In this document: one piece after another, positions 45,290 to 53,724 of the stretch
How the letters are laid out: the number at the start of each line of letters is the position of its first letter
Position numbering within the stretch: position 1 is the stretch's first letter
Origin: Mesobaculum littorinae
Lineage (GTDB): Bacteria > Pseudomonadota > Alphaproteobacteria > Rhodobacterales > Rhodobacteraceae
Direction: 5' to 3'
Length of the DNA: 64,000 nucleotides
NCBI RefSeq assembly: GCF_004011175.1
Contig: NZ_RQXX01000003.1
Location: 310,001 to 374,000 of the forward strand
Made by a program: the position numbers and the translations under genes
The notes under the pieces: model-generated
Told to the model about the DNA's origin: nothing
Databases searched by the model: none
The model's input: the letters and a program-made list of their open reading frames with translations, nothing else

Positions 45290-46009
45290 ATGGAAAACAT
45301 CACAACCGCGGCGCTGACCCGGCAGTCCGGGCTGATGCGCGAAATGCGCGCGATCGCCAACAACGTCGCCAACATCTCGACCACGGGTTACCGGAAAGAG
45401 GGCGTGATCTTCTCGGAATACGTCAAGTCGCTGGGCGAGGACGCGCCATCGCTGTCGCTGGGCACGGCCAATGTCCGCATGACCTCCGAGCTGCCCGGAA
45501 CCGTCACCCAGACCGGGGCCGATTTCGACTTTGCCATCCAGGGCGAGGGGTATTTCCTGATCGAAACCCCCGAGGGCGAGGCCCTGACCCGCGCCGGCAG
45601 CTTCACCCCCAACGAGGGCGGCGAACTGGTGACGCCGCAGGGCTTCCGCCTGCTGGACGCGGGCGGTGCGCCGGTCTTCATCCCGCCCGACGCGGGCGCG
45701 GTGACGCTGGCCGCCGACGGCACGCTGTCCGCCGATGACCGCCCCGTGGCGCAGATCGGCCTCTGGTCCGCGCCCGACCCCGCGACCGTCACCCGCCGCG
45801 ACGGCGTGATGATGACGCTGGGCGAACCGCCCGAGCCGGTCGAAGGCAGCCGGATCCTTCAGGGCCACCTGGAAGGGTCGAACGTCAATCCCGTCTCGGA
45901 AATCGCGCGGATGATCGAGGTCCAGCGCGCCTACGAACTGGGTCAGAATTTTCTCCAACGCGAAGACGAACGCGTGCGCGGCGTGATGCGCACCCTCAGC
46001 CAGCAATAA
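45290..46009 (+). CDS. flgF: Proximal rod protein FlgF
   Basis: This 239-residue rod protein has the SGLMREMRAIANNVANISTTGYRKEG motif and the C-terminal SNVNPVSEIARMIEVQRAYELGQ. It starts three bases after fliQ. It is shorter than FlgG and pairs with it in the next position. Confidence 0.93.
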   Translation: MENITTAALTRQSGLMREMRAIANNVANISTTGYRKEGVIFSEYVKSLGEDAPSLSLGTANVRMTSELPGTVTQTGADFDFAIQGEGYFLIETPEGEALTRAGSFTPNEGGELVTPQGFRLLDAGGAPVFIPPDAGAVTLAADGTLSADDRPVAQIGLWSAPDPATVTRRDGVMMTLGEPPEPVEGSRILQGHLEGSNVNPVSEIARMIEVQRAYELGQNFLQREDERVRGVMRTLSQQ

Positions 46010-46021
46010 GGAGTTCCGGCA

Positions 46022-46807
46022 ATGCAGGCTCTCAAGATCGCCGCCACGGGGATGAGCGCGCAGCAGATGCGCGTCGACGTCATCTCGAACAACCTGTCGA
46101 ACATGTCGACCACGGGCTACAACGCCCGCCGTGCCGAATTCGCCGACCTGCACTATCAGCAGCTGTCGCGCCCCGGCACGATCAACGCCGCCGACGGCAC
46201 CGCGCTGCCCACCGGCGTGCAGATCGGGCTGGGCGTGCGCCCGGCCTCGGTCAGCGTCCAGCTGCAGCAGGGGACGCTGAACCAGACCGGCGCCGATCTG
46301 GACGTCGCGATCGAGGGCGGCGGCTATCTTGAGGTCACGCTGCCGTCGGGCCAGTCGGGCTACACCCGTGACGGTGCGCTGAAACGGTCGGCCGAGGGGC
46401 AGATCGTCACCTCGGACGGCCATCCGGTCGTGCCCGACATGACGATCCCGGCCGACGCACGCTCGGTCTCGATCAACGCGCAGGGCGAGGTCTACGCCTA
46501 TTTCACCGACCAGGTCGAACCGCAGCTTCTGGGCCAGTTCAGCCTTGTCGATTTCACCAATGAAAAGGGGCTTGAGGCGATCGGGTCGAACCTTTTCGTC
46601 GAAACGCCCGCCTCGGGACCCGCCATCGTGGGCGACCCCGGCACCGACGGGCTGGGCACGCTGCGGCAGGGGTATCTCGAAGGCAGTTCCGTCGACGCGG
46701 TGCGCGAAGTGACCGAACTGATCGCGGCGCAGCGGGGATACGAGCTGAACGCCAAGGTCATCACCGCCGCGGACCAGATGCTGGCCGCCACCACGCAGGT
46801 CCGCTGA
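46022..46807 (+). CDS. flgG: Distal rod protein FlgG
   Basis: This 261-residue protein matches FlgG throughout (ATGMSAQQMRVDVISNNLSNMSTTGYNARRAEFADLHYQQL; QGYLEGSSVDAVREVTELIAAQRGYELNAKVI). It forms the distal rod that crosses the periplasm. Its stop overlaps the flgA start by one base. Confidence 0.97.
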   Translation: MQALKIAATGMSAQQMRVDVISNNLSNMSTTGYNARRAEFADLHYQQLSRPGTINAADGTALPTGVQIGLGVRPASVSVQLQQGTLNQTGADLDVAIEGGGYLEVTLPSGQSGYTRDGALKRSAEGQIVTSDGHPVVPDMTIPADARSVSINAQGEVYAYFTDQVEPQLLGQFSLVDFTNEKGLEAIGSNLFVETPASGPAIVGDPGTDGLGTLRQGYLEGSSVDAVREVTELIAAQRGYELNAKVITAADQMLAATTQVR

Positions 46808-47232
46808 TGCGCCGCGCCGCCCTGATCCTTGCCCTCTGGCCCTGGCCCGCCCTGGCCGAGACCGTTGTCGCCGCCCAGACGGTGCGGCCGCAGACGATGA
46901 TCGGGCCCCAACACCTGTCGGTGGTCGCCGCCGACACGCCCGGCACGCTGTCCGATCCCGCGCTGGCCGTGGGGCAGGAGGCGCGTGTCGTGCTTTATGC
47001 CGGGCGCCCGATCCGGCCCGGCGATATCGGCCCGCCCGCCATCGTGGACCGCAACCAGATCGTGCAACTGGCCTATTCCAAGGGCCCGTTGCGTATCGTC
47101 GCCGAAGGCCGCGCGCTGGATCGCGCAGGGGTCGGCGACGCGGTCCGGGTGATGAACCTTGGATCGCGAAGCACCGTCACCGGCGTCGTCGCGGAAGACG
47201 GCACCATCCACGTCGCCGGCACCCTGCCCTAG
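46807..47232 (+). CDS. flgA: P-ring assembly chaperone FlgA
   Basis: This 141-residue periplasmic protein starts with a short signal peptide (MRRAALILALWPWPALAE) and has the SAF-type domain (PGDIGPPAIVDRNQIVQL). FlgA helps FlgI assemble into the P-ring. It is shorter than enteric FlgA but usual for this group. Confidence 0.92.
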   Translation: MRRAALILALWPWPALAETVVAAQTVRPQTMIGPQHLSVVAADTPGTLSDPALAVGQEARVVLYAGRPIRPGDIGPPAIVDRNQIVQLAYSKGPLRIVAEGRALDRAGVGDAVRVMNLGSRSTVTGVVAEDGTIHVAGTLP

Positions 47233-47261
47233 ACGCGCCCCCCGCCATGAGGAAGAATCCC

Positions 47262-47984
47262 ATGAAACGCACCGCCATCGCCCTGTGTTGTCTCGCCGCT
47301 GCCTGCGGGCGGATCGAAAACGTCGGCAAGGCCCCGGAATTCAGCACGCCCGGCACCTCGAACGAAGTCGCCGCCATGGCGATTCCCCCGCTTCCGGTGG
47401 GATACGAATCCGAGATCCCGCTCAGCCCCGCGTCGCTGTGGTCAGGGTCTCCGACGTCCCTTCTGGGCGACCGCCGGGCCAGCCGGCGCGGCGATATCCT
47501 GACCGTGGTGATCGAAATCGACGACAGCGCCGAGATCTCGAATTCCAGCTCGCGCGCCCGGACGGGAAGCGAGGCGTTGTCGATCCCCTCGCTGATCGGC
47601 ATCCCGCAGCGGGTCGACCCGCGCCTTCCCGAGGGCGCGAGCCTGGCCGACGCGGTGTCGACCACCTCGTCCAGCGCCAGCTCGGGCGACGGGTCTGTCA
47701 GCCGCAACGAACAGCTGGAGCTGCGGGTCGCAGCTACGGTGGTCGACGTGCTGGCCAATGGCGTCATGCAGATCCAGGGCAGTCAGGAGGTGCGCGTGAA
47801 TTTCGAACTGCGCGAACTGATCGTCACCGGCTACGTCCGACCCGAAGACGTGTCGCGCCAGAACCAGATCACCTATGACAAGATCGCCGCCGCGCGCATT
47901 TCCTATGGCGGGCGCGGGCAGATCACCGATGTTCAACAGCCCCGCTACGGCCAGCAGCTGGCCGACGCGCTGCTGCCCTTCTAA
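47262..47984 (+). CDS. flgH: L-ring lipoprotein FlgH
   Basis: This protein has a lipobox LAAAC after a short signal, so it is an outer-membrane lipoprotein. The body has the L-ring pattern (SLWSGSPTSLLGDRRASRRGDILTVVIEIDDSAEISNSS). It forms the L-ring bushing around the rod. I prefer the ATG at 47262 (MKRTAIALCC) over one five codons upstream. Confidence 0.95.
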   Translation: MKRTAIALCCLAAACGRIENVGKAPEFSTPGTSNEVAAMAIPPLPVGYESEIPLSPASLWSGSPTSLLGDRRASRRGDILTVVIEIDDSAEISNSSSRARTGSEALSIPSLIGIPQRVDPRLPEGASLADAVSTTSSSASSGDGSVSRNEQLELRVAATVVDVLANGVMQIQGSQEVRVNFELRELIVTGYVRPEDVSRQNQITYDKIAAARISYGGRGQITDVQQPRYGQQLADALLPF

Positions 47985-47996
47985 GGAGCCCCGGCC

Positions 47997-48509
47997 ATGT
48001 TGGGTAAGCTTGTTCCCCTTGTTCTGGCCCTTGTCGGGCTTGGCGCGGGCGTCGGCGCGGGGATCGCCCTGCGCCCGGCCCCGCACGATGATGTAGCCGC
48101 GATCGGCCCCTGCGGCGACCTGGGCCCCGAGGCCGTGACCCAGGTGGCGGAAGCTGTAGAAGAGCCTCCCGCCCCCGATCCCACGACCGAGTTCGTCGAC
48201 CTGTCGAACCAGTTCGTCGTGCCGGATATCGAGGATGGCGCCGTTTCGGCCCTTGTCGTCGTCACCCTGTCGCTGGAGGTCGCGCAGGGGATGAGCGAGG
48301 TTGTGCTGGCCCGCGAACCCAAGGTGCGGGATGCCTTCCTGCGGGTGCTGCTGGATCACGCCAATGCCGGCGGCTTTCGCGGGGCCTTTACCGCGAACGG
48401 CACGATGGAACGATTGCGCGCGGCCCTCACCGAGGTTGCGATCGCCGAACTGGGCGATCCGTTGCGCGATGTTCTGATCCTCGACATCAACCGGCAGGAA
48501 ATGACCTGA
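47997..48509 (+). CDS. FliL-family protein (first copy)
   Basis: This 170-residue protein has a single N-terminal TM helix and a periplasmic FliL-like domain (FVVPDIEDGAVSALVVVTLSLEVAQG...VRDAFLRVLLDHANAGGF). It ends the rod operon. A second FliL-family protein lies at 58197-58703. FliL proteins surround the stators and affect torque. Whether both copies do so is unknown. Confidence 0.85.
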   Translation: MLGKLVPLVLALVGLGAGVGAGIALRPAPHDDVAAIGPCGDLGPEAVTQVAEAVEEPPAPDPTTEFVDLSNQFVVPDIEDGAVSALVVVTLSLEVAQGMSEVVLAREPKVRDAFLRVLLDHANAGGFRGAFTANGTMERLRAALTEVAIAELGDPLRDVLILDINRQEMT

Positions 48510-48531
48510 TCCCGGTCGGGTCCCCCGGGCT

Positions 48532-48567
48532 CAGGGCCGTCCCCATCCAGGGGGCGGCCCTTTTTTC
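48532..48567 (+). terminator. Rho-independent terminator of the rod operon
   Basis: AGGGCCGTCCCC and GGGGGCGGCCCT pair around a short loop and are followed by a T run. It lies just after the fliL stop and between convergent operons. Confidence 0.92.
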
Positions 48568-48609
48568 GTCCGGTAGAGGCGATCCGCGCCCCCCCGGAAC
48601 CGCAGGGGG

Positions 48610-48966
48610 TCAGTCCCGCTTGGGCCGCGGCGCACGGTCGAGCAAGCCTTCCACCGCCTGCGCCTTGCCAAAGGATTTGCGGGCAATGTCCAGCCGCGCC
48701 TCGCGCTCCATCGCGAACCGGGCGATCTGCTGCTGCAGCTTGGTGATGCGGGTCTCGGTCGCCCGCAACCACTCGACATCCGCGCCAGCCAGCCGGGCGG
48801 TGTCGAGAGCGGTTTCAGCCTGACGGTCACGGATCGCCAGGCGCATCCTGTCCACATCCTGCTGCAACCCGGCGATCTTGGCCGACAGGGCCGAAACCTG
48901 GCGGCTGTCGATGTCGCGCCGCATCTCGGCAATCTGCTTCAGGCGTGCCAGATCCTCGCGCTTCAT
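48610..48966 (-). CDS. fliJ: FliJ-like flagellar export protein
   Basis: This 118-residue coiled-coil protein (REDLARLKQIAEMRRDIDSRQVSALSAKIAGLQQDVDRM) overlaps the flhB stop by four bases. Its size, position with export genes and all-helical charge pattern suggest FliJ, the export chaperone escort. Sequence alone cannot prove it. Confidence 0.6.
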   Translation of the reverse strand: MKREDLARLKQIAEMRRDIDSRQVSALSAKIAGLQQDVDRMRLAIRDRQAETALDTARLAGADVEWLRATETRITKLQQQIARFAMEREARLDIARKSFGKAQAVEGLLDRAPRPKRD

Positions 48967-50048
48967 CGGGCCCGCGCCTTCCGCCGGATATCCCGGGCAA
49001 AGCGGATCGCCGCCGCGACGGCGGCATAGTGTTCGGGGCGGATCTCGTCCCCCAGCTCGACCACCGCGTAAAGCGCGCGTGCGGTCGGCGGATCGCGCCG
49101 GATCGGCACGGCGGATTCCATCGCGATCTCGCGGATCCTCAGCGCGATCTCGTCCACGCCCTTGGCCACGCAGATCGGCGCGCTGGGGGTGATCGGGTCC
49201 CATTTCAGCGCAACGGCATAATGGGTCGGGTTTACAAGGATCACATCCGCAGTCGGCACATCCGCCAGCATCTTGTTGGTCGCGATCTCCTGCGCGCGCT
49301 GGCGGCGCTGGCCCTTCATGTGCGGATCGCCCTCGGCCTCCTTGTGTTCGTCCATCATCTCCTTGTGCGACATGCGGTTGCGCCGCATGTGATCGGCGCG
49401 CTGCCACAGGAAATCGACGCCACCGAAAACCAGCGCGATGGCCAAAACGATGGTCATCAGCTGGAATGTCAGCCCCAGGAGAAGGATCAGCGCAGGCCCG
49501 GTGTCCAGCTTCATCGCCCCGACCAGATCGGACCGATGGCCGTTCAGGAAGGCGAAGAGCAGCACGGCGTAGACCATCAGCTTCACGAAGCTCTTCGCGA
49601 ATTCGAACAGGCCGGAACGTCCGAATTTGTTCTTGGCGTTGGACAGGGGCGAGACGCGGTTCGCCTTTGGCGCCAGCTTGGATGGCGCGACGACAAAGCT
49701 GCGCTGCGCGATGACCGACAGCACGACCATCGCCGCGGGCAACGCGAACCAGGGGGCGAGCGTCAGCAGCACCTCTGCCACCATGGGGGCAAGCGGCGCG
49801 CGCCCCGTGCCGCCGCCGGCAAAGATCGTGCCGGACAGCTGATCCGCGCGGGCGATCAGCGATGCCAGGATCGCGCCCAGGGCGGTCAGCGACCCCGCGC
49901 CGAAAGCCGCGCCCGCCAGCAGTAGCCCGCCATAGGCCGCCGCGGTGTTAAGGTCGGTCGACCGCGGGACCTCGCCCTTCTTGCGCGCATCCTCAAGCTT
50001 CTTGGCCGAGGGGTCGTATTGCTTGTCCTCGTCGTCGGACCCGCTCAT
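48963..50048 (-). CDS. flhB: Flagellar export switch protein FlhB
   Basis: This 361-residue inner-membrane protein has four TM helices and a cytoplasmic domain with the self-cleaving motif NPTH (ADVILVNPTHYAVAL). The N-terminus YDPSAKKLEDARKKGEVPRS is typical. FlhB switches export from hook to filament proteins. It overlaps fliR upstream. Confidence 0.97.
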   Translation of the reverse strand: MSGSDDEDKQYDPSAKKLEDARKKGEVPRSTDLNTAAAYGGLLLAGAAFGAGSLTALGAILASLIARADQLSGTIFAGGGTGRAPLAPMVAEVLLTLAPWFALPAAMVVLSVIAQRSFVVAPSKLAPKANRVSPLSNAKNKFGRSGLFEFAKSFVKLMVYAVLLFAFLNGHRSDLVGAMKLDTGPALILLLGLTFQLMTIVLAIALVFGGVDFLWQRADHMRRNRMSHKEMMDEHKEAEGDPHMKGQRRQRAQEIATNKMLADVPTADVILVNPTHYAVALKWDPITPSAPICVAKGVDEIALRIREIAMESAVPIRRDPPTARALYAVVELGDEIRPEHYAAVAAAIRFARDIRRKARAR

Positions 50049-50827
50049 GGGGTGACCGTGAAGGGGTTGGCGAGCACGGCATCGACGCTGCGCATCCAGA
50101 CGCCGATCATCCCCGGCAGCGACAGCGCCATCAGGATCAGGCCGCCCGCGGTGATCGCGGGGGCGCCGACGAAGGCCACCATCAGCTGCGGCATCGCCCG
50201 GTTGATGATACCCAGCGTCAGGTTATAGAGCATCGAGGCGATGACGAAGGGCGCGGCAAGCGAAAACGCCAGCCCGAAGGCATGGCCGACCCGGGCCACC
50301 CCCCATTCCAGAAGTTCCCCCGCATCGGGAAAAAGACCGGGCGGCAAGAGCTCGTAGCTCAGCAGCAGAAGCTCGACCGCCCGGACATGCAGCCCGGTCA
50401 TCACCAGCGCGCACAGGCCCGCCATCGTCAGCATGTGGCCCATCGCCGGCAGCGGCTCGGCCGCCTGGGTGCCGAAGATCTGCGAGAGCGAGGTCGCCTG
50501 CGCCGCCATCACCCCCGCGATCTGCAGCACCATGACCAGAAGCCGCAGAACCGCCCCGAGCGCGATCCCGGCAAGCGGTTCCGTCACCATCAGCCGGGGC
50601 CAGTCGGCCCCGGGGCCAAGTCGCGGTAGGTCGGAAAGCCCCGGCGCCACCAGCAACGTCAGTGCCAGCGACAGCACCAGCCTGACCCGCAGCGGCACGA
50701 CCTGTTCGCCGAAGGCGGGCAGCAGGGCCATCACCGCGCCCACCCGCAGGAAAACGAAGAACCCCAGCGCCAATGCCGCCTGGGACAGGCCCAGAAGCTC
50801 GGCCGCGGCGGCGAGCGGCGGGATCAT
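50045..50827 (-). CDS. fliR: Flagellar export gate protein FliR
   Basis: This 260-residue protein with about six TM helices matches FliR (VFLRVGAVMALLPAFGEQVVPLRVRLVLSLALTLLV; ATSLSQIFGTQ). It forms the gate with FliP and FliQ. It is coupled to flhA and flhB by four-base overlaps. Confidence 0.96.
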   Translation of the reverse strand: MIPPLAAAAELLGLSQAALALGFFVFLRVGAVMALLPAFGEQVVPLRVRLVLSLALTLLVAPGLSDLPRLGPGADWPRLMVTEPLAGIALGAVLRLLVMVLQIAGVMAAQATSLSQIFGTQAAEPLPAMGHMLTMAGLCALVMTGLHVRAVELLLLSYELLPPGLFPDAGELLEWGVARVGHAFGLAFSLAAPFVIASMLYNLTLGIINRAMPQLMVAFVGAPAITAGGLILMALSLPGMIGVWMRSVDAVLANPFTVTP

Positions 50828-52908
50828 GCCGCGACCGTGCCCACCAGCGCGGGCCGCGCATCGGTGCCGATCTCTTCGAAGGACAGCACCGGGTTGGTCA
50901 TGCCGCGGGCCGCCATCACCATCCGCAGGTAACGCCGCCGCCGGACCGTGGTGACGATGGCGGGAAAGATCCCGTTATCCCCCGCCTCGCCCAGCGCGTC
51001 CGACAGGGCGCCCGCCAGCCGGTTGAACTGGTCCGGCGGCAACGCCACGTCGGCCGGTCCGGTATCGCCGCCGACCTGATGCTCGGCGAATGCGTCCTCC
51101 CACTCGGGTGCCAGCTGGATAAGCGGCAGGGTGCCGTCGGTGCGCTTGAGCTCGGCCACCAGCTGGAAGCCCAGGCGCTGGCGCACGTGTTCGCAGATCA
51201 GCTCGGGCCCGGCATGGGGTCCACGCGCCTCGGCGATCGCCTCCAGGATCAGCGGCAGGTTCCGGATCGACACGCGTTCGTCCAGCAACAGCTTGAGCAC
51301 GCTGTGCAGAAGGTCCGTCGGCACCTTGTCCGGGATCAGCTCGTCCAGAAGCTTGCGGTTCGCCTCGGACCGTGCCCCGTCCGAGACATTTGTGAACTCG
51401 TCCAGCAGCCGGCGCAGCGCCCGCAGGGTGAAAAGACGGGCAAAGTTGCTTTTCATCACCTCCAGCAGGTGCGTCGCCAGAACCTCGGTCGGGGTGACGA
51501 TGGTCGTGCCCGAAATCGCCAGGTCGTCCTGGTCGGCCCGCGGCACCCAGCGGGCCGGTGCGCCGTAGACAGGCTCTTTCACGTCCTGCCCGTCGGGCAG
51601 ATCGGGGACCGAATCCGACAGCAGCGCAAGCACCCGGTCGGGCACCAGCCGGTCGCGCACCTGCTCGACCCCCTGGATGCGGATGACATAGGTGCCGGCC
51701 GGCAGCGCCACGTCGTCGGTCAGCCGTATCTCGGGCAGGATCATGCCGTAGACGGTGGCGACATGGCGGCGCATGTTGCCGATCCGCGCGTCGAGGCCCG
51801 TCGCCGGGTCCAGCACCATCGGCACCAGGTCCGCGGCGAATTCCAGGTGGATGTCGTCGAGGTCGAGGATATCGCCCATCGCCCGCTCGGCCGCCTCCGG
51901 TTCGGTCACCGGGCTCGGGGCGGGCGCGGCGGCGGCCGCGACGGCCTTGCGGTGAACCGAGAAGGCCGCCGCGCCCAGCCCGAGCGCCCCGACCATGAAG
52001 GGCAGGAACGGCAGTCCCGGCACCAGCGCGAACAGCGCCATCAGCACGCCCACCGTGGCCAGCGCGGCCGGATAGCGGCCAAGCTGCCCCAGCAGGGCCA
52101 TGTCGGCCGACCCGGTGGCCCCGCCGCGGGCCAGAAGCAACGCCGAGGCGATCGAGATGATGACGGCGGGGATCTGGCTGACCAGCCCGTCGCCCACGGT
52201 AAGGATAGCGTAGGTCTCGAACGCGCGACCGATATCCATGCCGTGGATCGCGATGCCCATGATCAGGCCCATCACGAGGTTCAGCATCGTGATCAGAAGC
52301 CCCGCCACCGCGTCGCCCTTGACGAATTTCGACGCCCCGTCGAGCGAGCCGAAGAAGGTGGTTTCGGCCAGTTCGGTTTCACGCCGGGCCTTCGCCTCGT
52401 CATGGCCGATGGCCCCGGCGGACATGTCGCTGTCGATCGCCAGCTGCTTGCCCGGCATCCCGTCCAGCGCGAACCGCGCGCCGACCTCGGCCATCCGCCC
52501 GGCGCCCTTGGTGATGACGACGAAATTGACGATCAGAAGCACGCCGAAGACCACGAGGCCCAGGAACACGCTGCCGCCCATCACGAACATCGCGAACCCC
52601 TCGATCACGTTGCCGGCGGCGCGGGTGCCGGTATGGCCCTGCCCGATGATCAGCTTCGTCGACGAGACGTTGAGCGACAGGCGCAGCATGAGCGACGCCA
52701 GAAGCACAGTCGGAAAGGCCGAGAAATCCAGCGGACGCTCGATGAAGAGCGTCACGGTGAACATCAGGATCGCCAGCGCGAAGGACGCGGCAAGCCCGAC
52801 GTCCAGCACCCAGGCCGGCATCGGCAGGATCATCATCACGATGACCGCCATCAAGGCGAGCGCCAGCAGGATCGTCGGCTGAAAGATGTCGCGGATCGAC
52901 AGGGTCAT
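50824..52908 (-). CDS. flhA: Flagellar export gate protein FlhA
   Basis: This 694-residue protein has eight TM helices, then a large cytoplasmic domain. The FHIPEP-type loop is seen (KGAGRMAEVGARFALDGMPGKQLAIDSD). It docks chaperone-substrate complexes and conducts protons. It sits between fliR and the sltF-like gene. Confidence 0.97.
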   Translation of the reverse strand: MTLSIRDIFQPTILLALALMAVIVMMILPMPAWVLDVGLAASFALAILMFTVTLFIERPLDFSAFPTVLLASLMLRLSLNVSSTKLIIGQGHTGTRAAGNVIEGFAMFVMGGSVFLGLVVFGVLLIVNFVVITKGAGRMAEVGARFALDGMPGKQLAIDSDMSAGAIGHDEAKARRETELAETTFFGSLDGASKFVKGDAVAGLLITMLNLVMGLIMGIAIHGMDIGRAFETYAILTVGDGLVSQIPAVIISIASALLLARGGATGSADMALLGQLGRYPAALATVGVLMALFALVPGLPFLPFMVGALGLGAAAFSVHRKAVAAAAAPAPSPVTEPEAAERAMGDILDLDDIHLEFAADLVPMVLDPATGLDARIGNMRRHVATVYGMILPEIRLTDDVALPAGTYVIRIQGVEQVRDRLVPDRVLALLSDSVPDLPDGQDVKEPVYGAPARWVPRADQDDLAISGTTIVTPTEVLATHLLEVMKSNFARLFTLRALRRLLDEFTNVSDGARSEANRKLLDELIPDKVPTDLLHSVLKLLLDERVSIRNLPLILEAIAEARGPHAGPELICEHVRQRLGFQLVAELKRTDGTLPLIQLAPEWEDAFAEHQVGGDTGPADVALPPDQFNRLAGALSDALGEAGDNGIFPAIVTTVRRRRYLRMVMAARGMTNPVLSFEEIGTDARPALVGTVAA

Positions 52909-53636
52909 TGGCCAAGCCTCCGCGCAGTGGCGGCGACGAAGGGAGTGCCGCCCCCGCCCAGCGGAACCAGCGACCCGAGCCCCCGCGCACCGCTCTGCCC
53001 GCCCTGCAACAGGGGATAGCTGTTCGGACGAATCATGCCGGGATCAGCCTGCGCCAGCCGCCGGTCGGGCGCCGCGGGCGCACTGGGGGCCCCCTGCGGC
53101 AGCGGCAGGTCGGTCAGACCGGCGTGGAACCTGTCGAACCGCTTGCGGTAGCGTTTGGCATAGGTTTCGGTCCGCGAATGGTAGGCGCCTGCGGCCTTGC
53201 TCCAGTCGCCCAGCTCGGCGTGCAGACGCTTCAGGAAGCCCGCCGCGTAGCGGGCGCCGGCCTCGGGGTCGAACATCTCTTCCAGCGAGGCGAAATTTTC
53301 TCCGTGCCAGCGGTAATTGATCTGGAAGCACCCGAGGTCGAAGCTGCGCTTTCCCGCCTTGTAGCTGCGATAGGCAAAGGCCAGCGCGGTGTCGCGGTCG
53401 TCGAACCAGTGCCCCGCCCCTTCCAGGTTGACGGTCCAGGGCCAGGGCCGAACCTCGCCCCCGCGGGCGCGTCCGGTTTCGGTCAGGCTGATCGCCCGCA
53501 GGACTGTCTGCGGCACGCCCGTCTCCTGCGCCACGCGGATCGCGGCGGCCTCGCACAGGTCGGCCGAGGCATCGCCCCGCACCGGCAAGGCGAGGGCCAG
53601 GAGCGTCAGGAACTTGAAAAGCGCGGCTCGGGTCAT
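52905..53636 (-). CDS. sltF: SltF-like flagellar lytic transglycosylase
   Basis: This 243-residue periplasmic enzyme has a signal peptide (FKFLTLLALALPVRGDASA) and the SLT fold with catalytic Glu in ISLTETGRARGG, then FDLGCFQINYRWH and AGAYHSRT. In Rhodobacter sphaeroides SltF opens peptidoglycan for the rod and works with an FlgJ that lacks a hydrolase domain. The present FlgJ also lacks one. It overlaps flhA. Confidence 0.9.
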   Translation of the reverse strand: MTRAALFKFLTLLALALPVRGDASADLCEAAAIRVAQETGVPQTVLRAISLTETGRARGGEVRPWPWTVNLEGAGHWFDDRDTALAFAYRSYKAGKRSFDLGCFQINYRWHGENFASLEEMFDPEAGARYAAGFLKRLHAELGDWSKAAGAYHSRTETYAKRYRKRFDRFHAGLTDLPLPQGAPSAPAAPDRRLAQADPGMIRPNSYPLLQGGQSGARGLGSLVPLGGGGTPFVAATARRLGQ

Positions 53637-53724
53637 GGGCGATCTGCCTGCTGCGCCGCGTTCTGCGGCGGGATACAGCCGTCCTACCCCGGAGTTGGTT
53701 GAGATTCGGTAAGCCGCCGTCGCC

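Noticed and set aside
50773-53019. 748-codon plus-strand frame opposite flhA
   Set aside because: It mirrors the highly conserved flhA gene and contains no domain pattern; rich in His/Gln/Arg as expected of a shadow.
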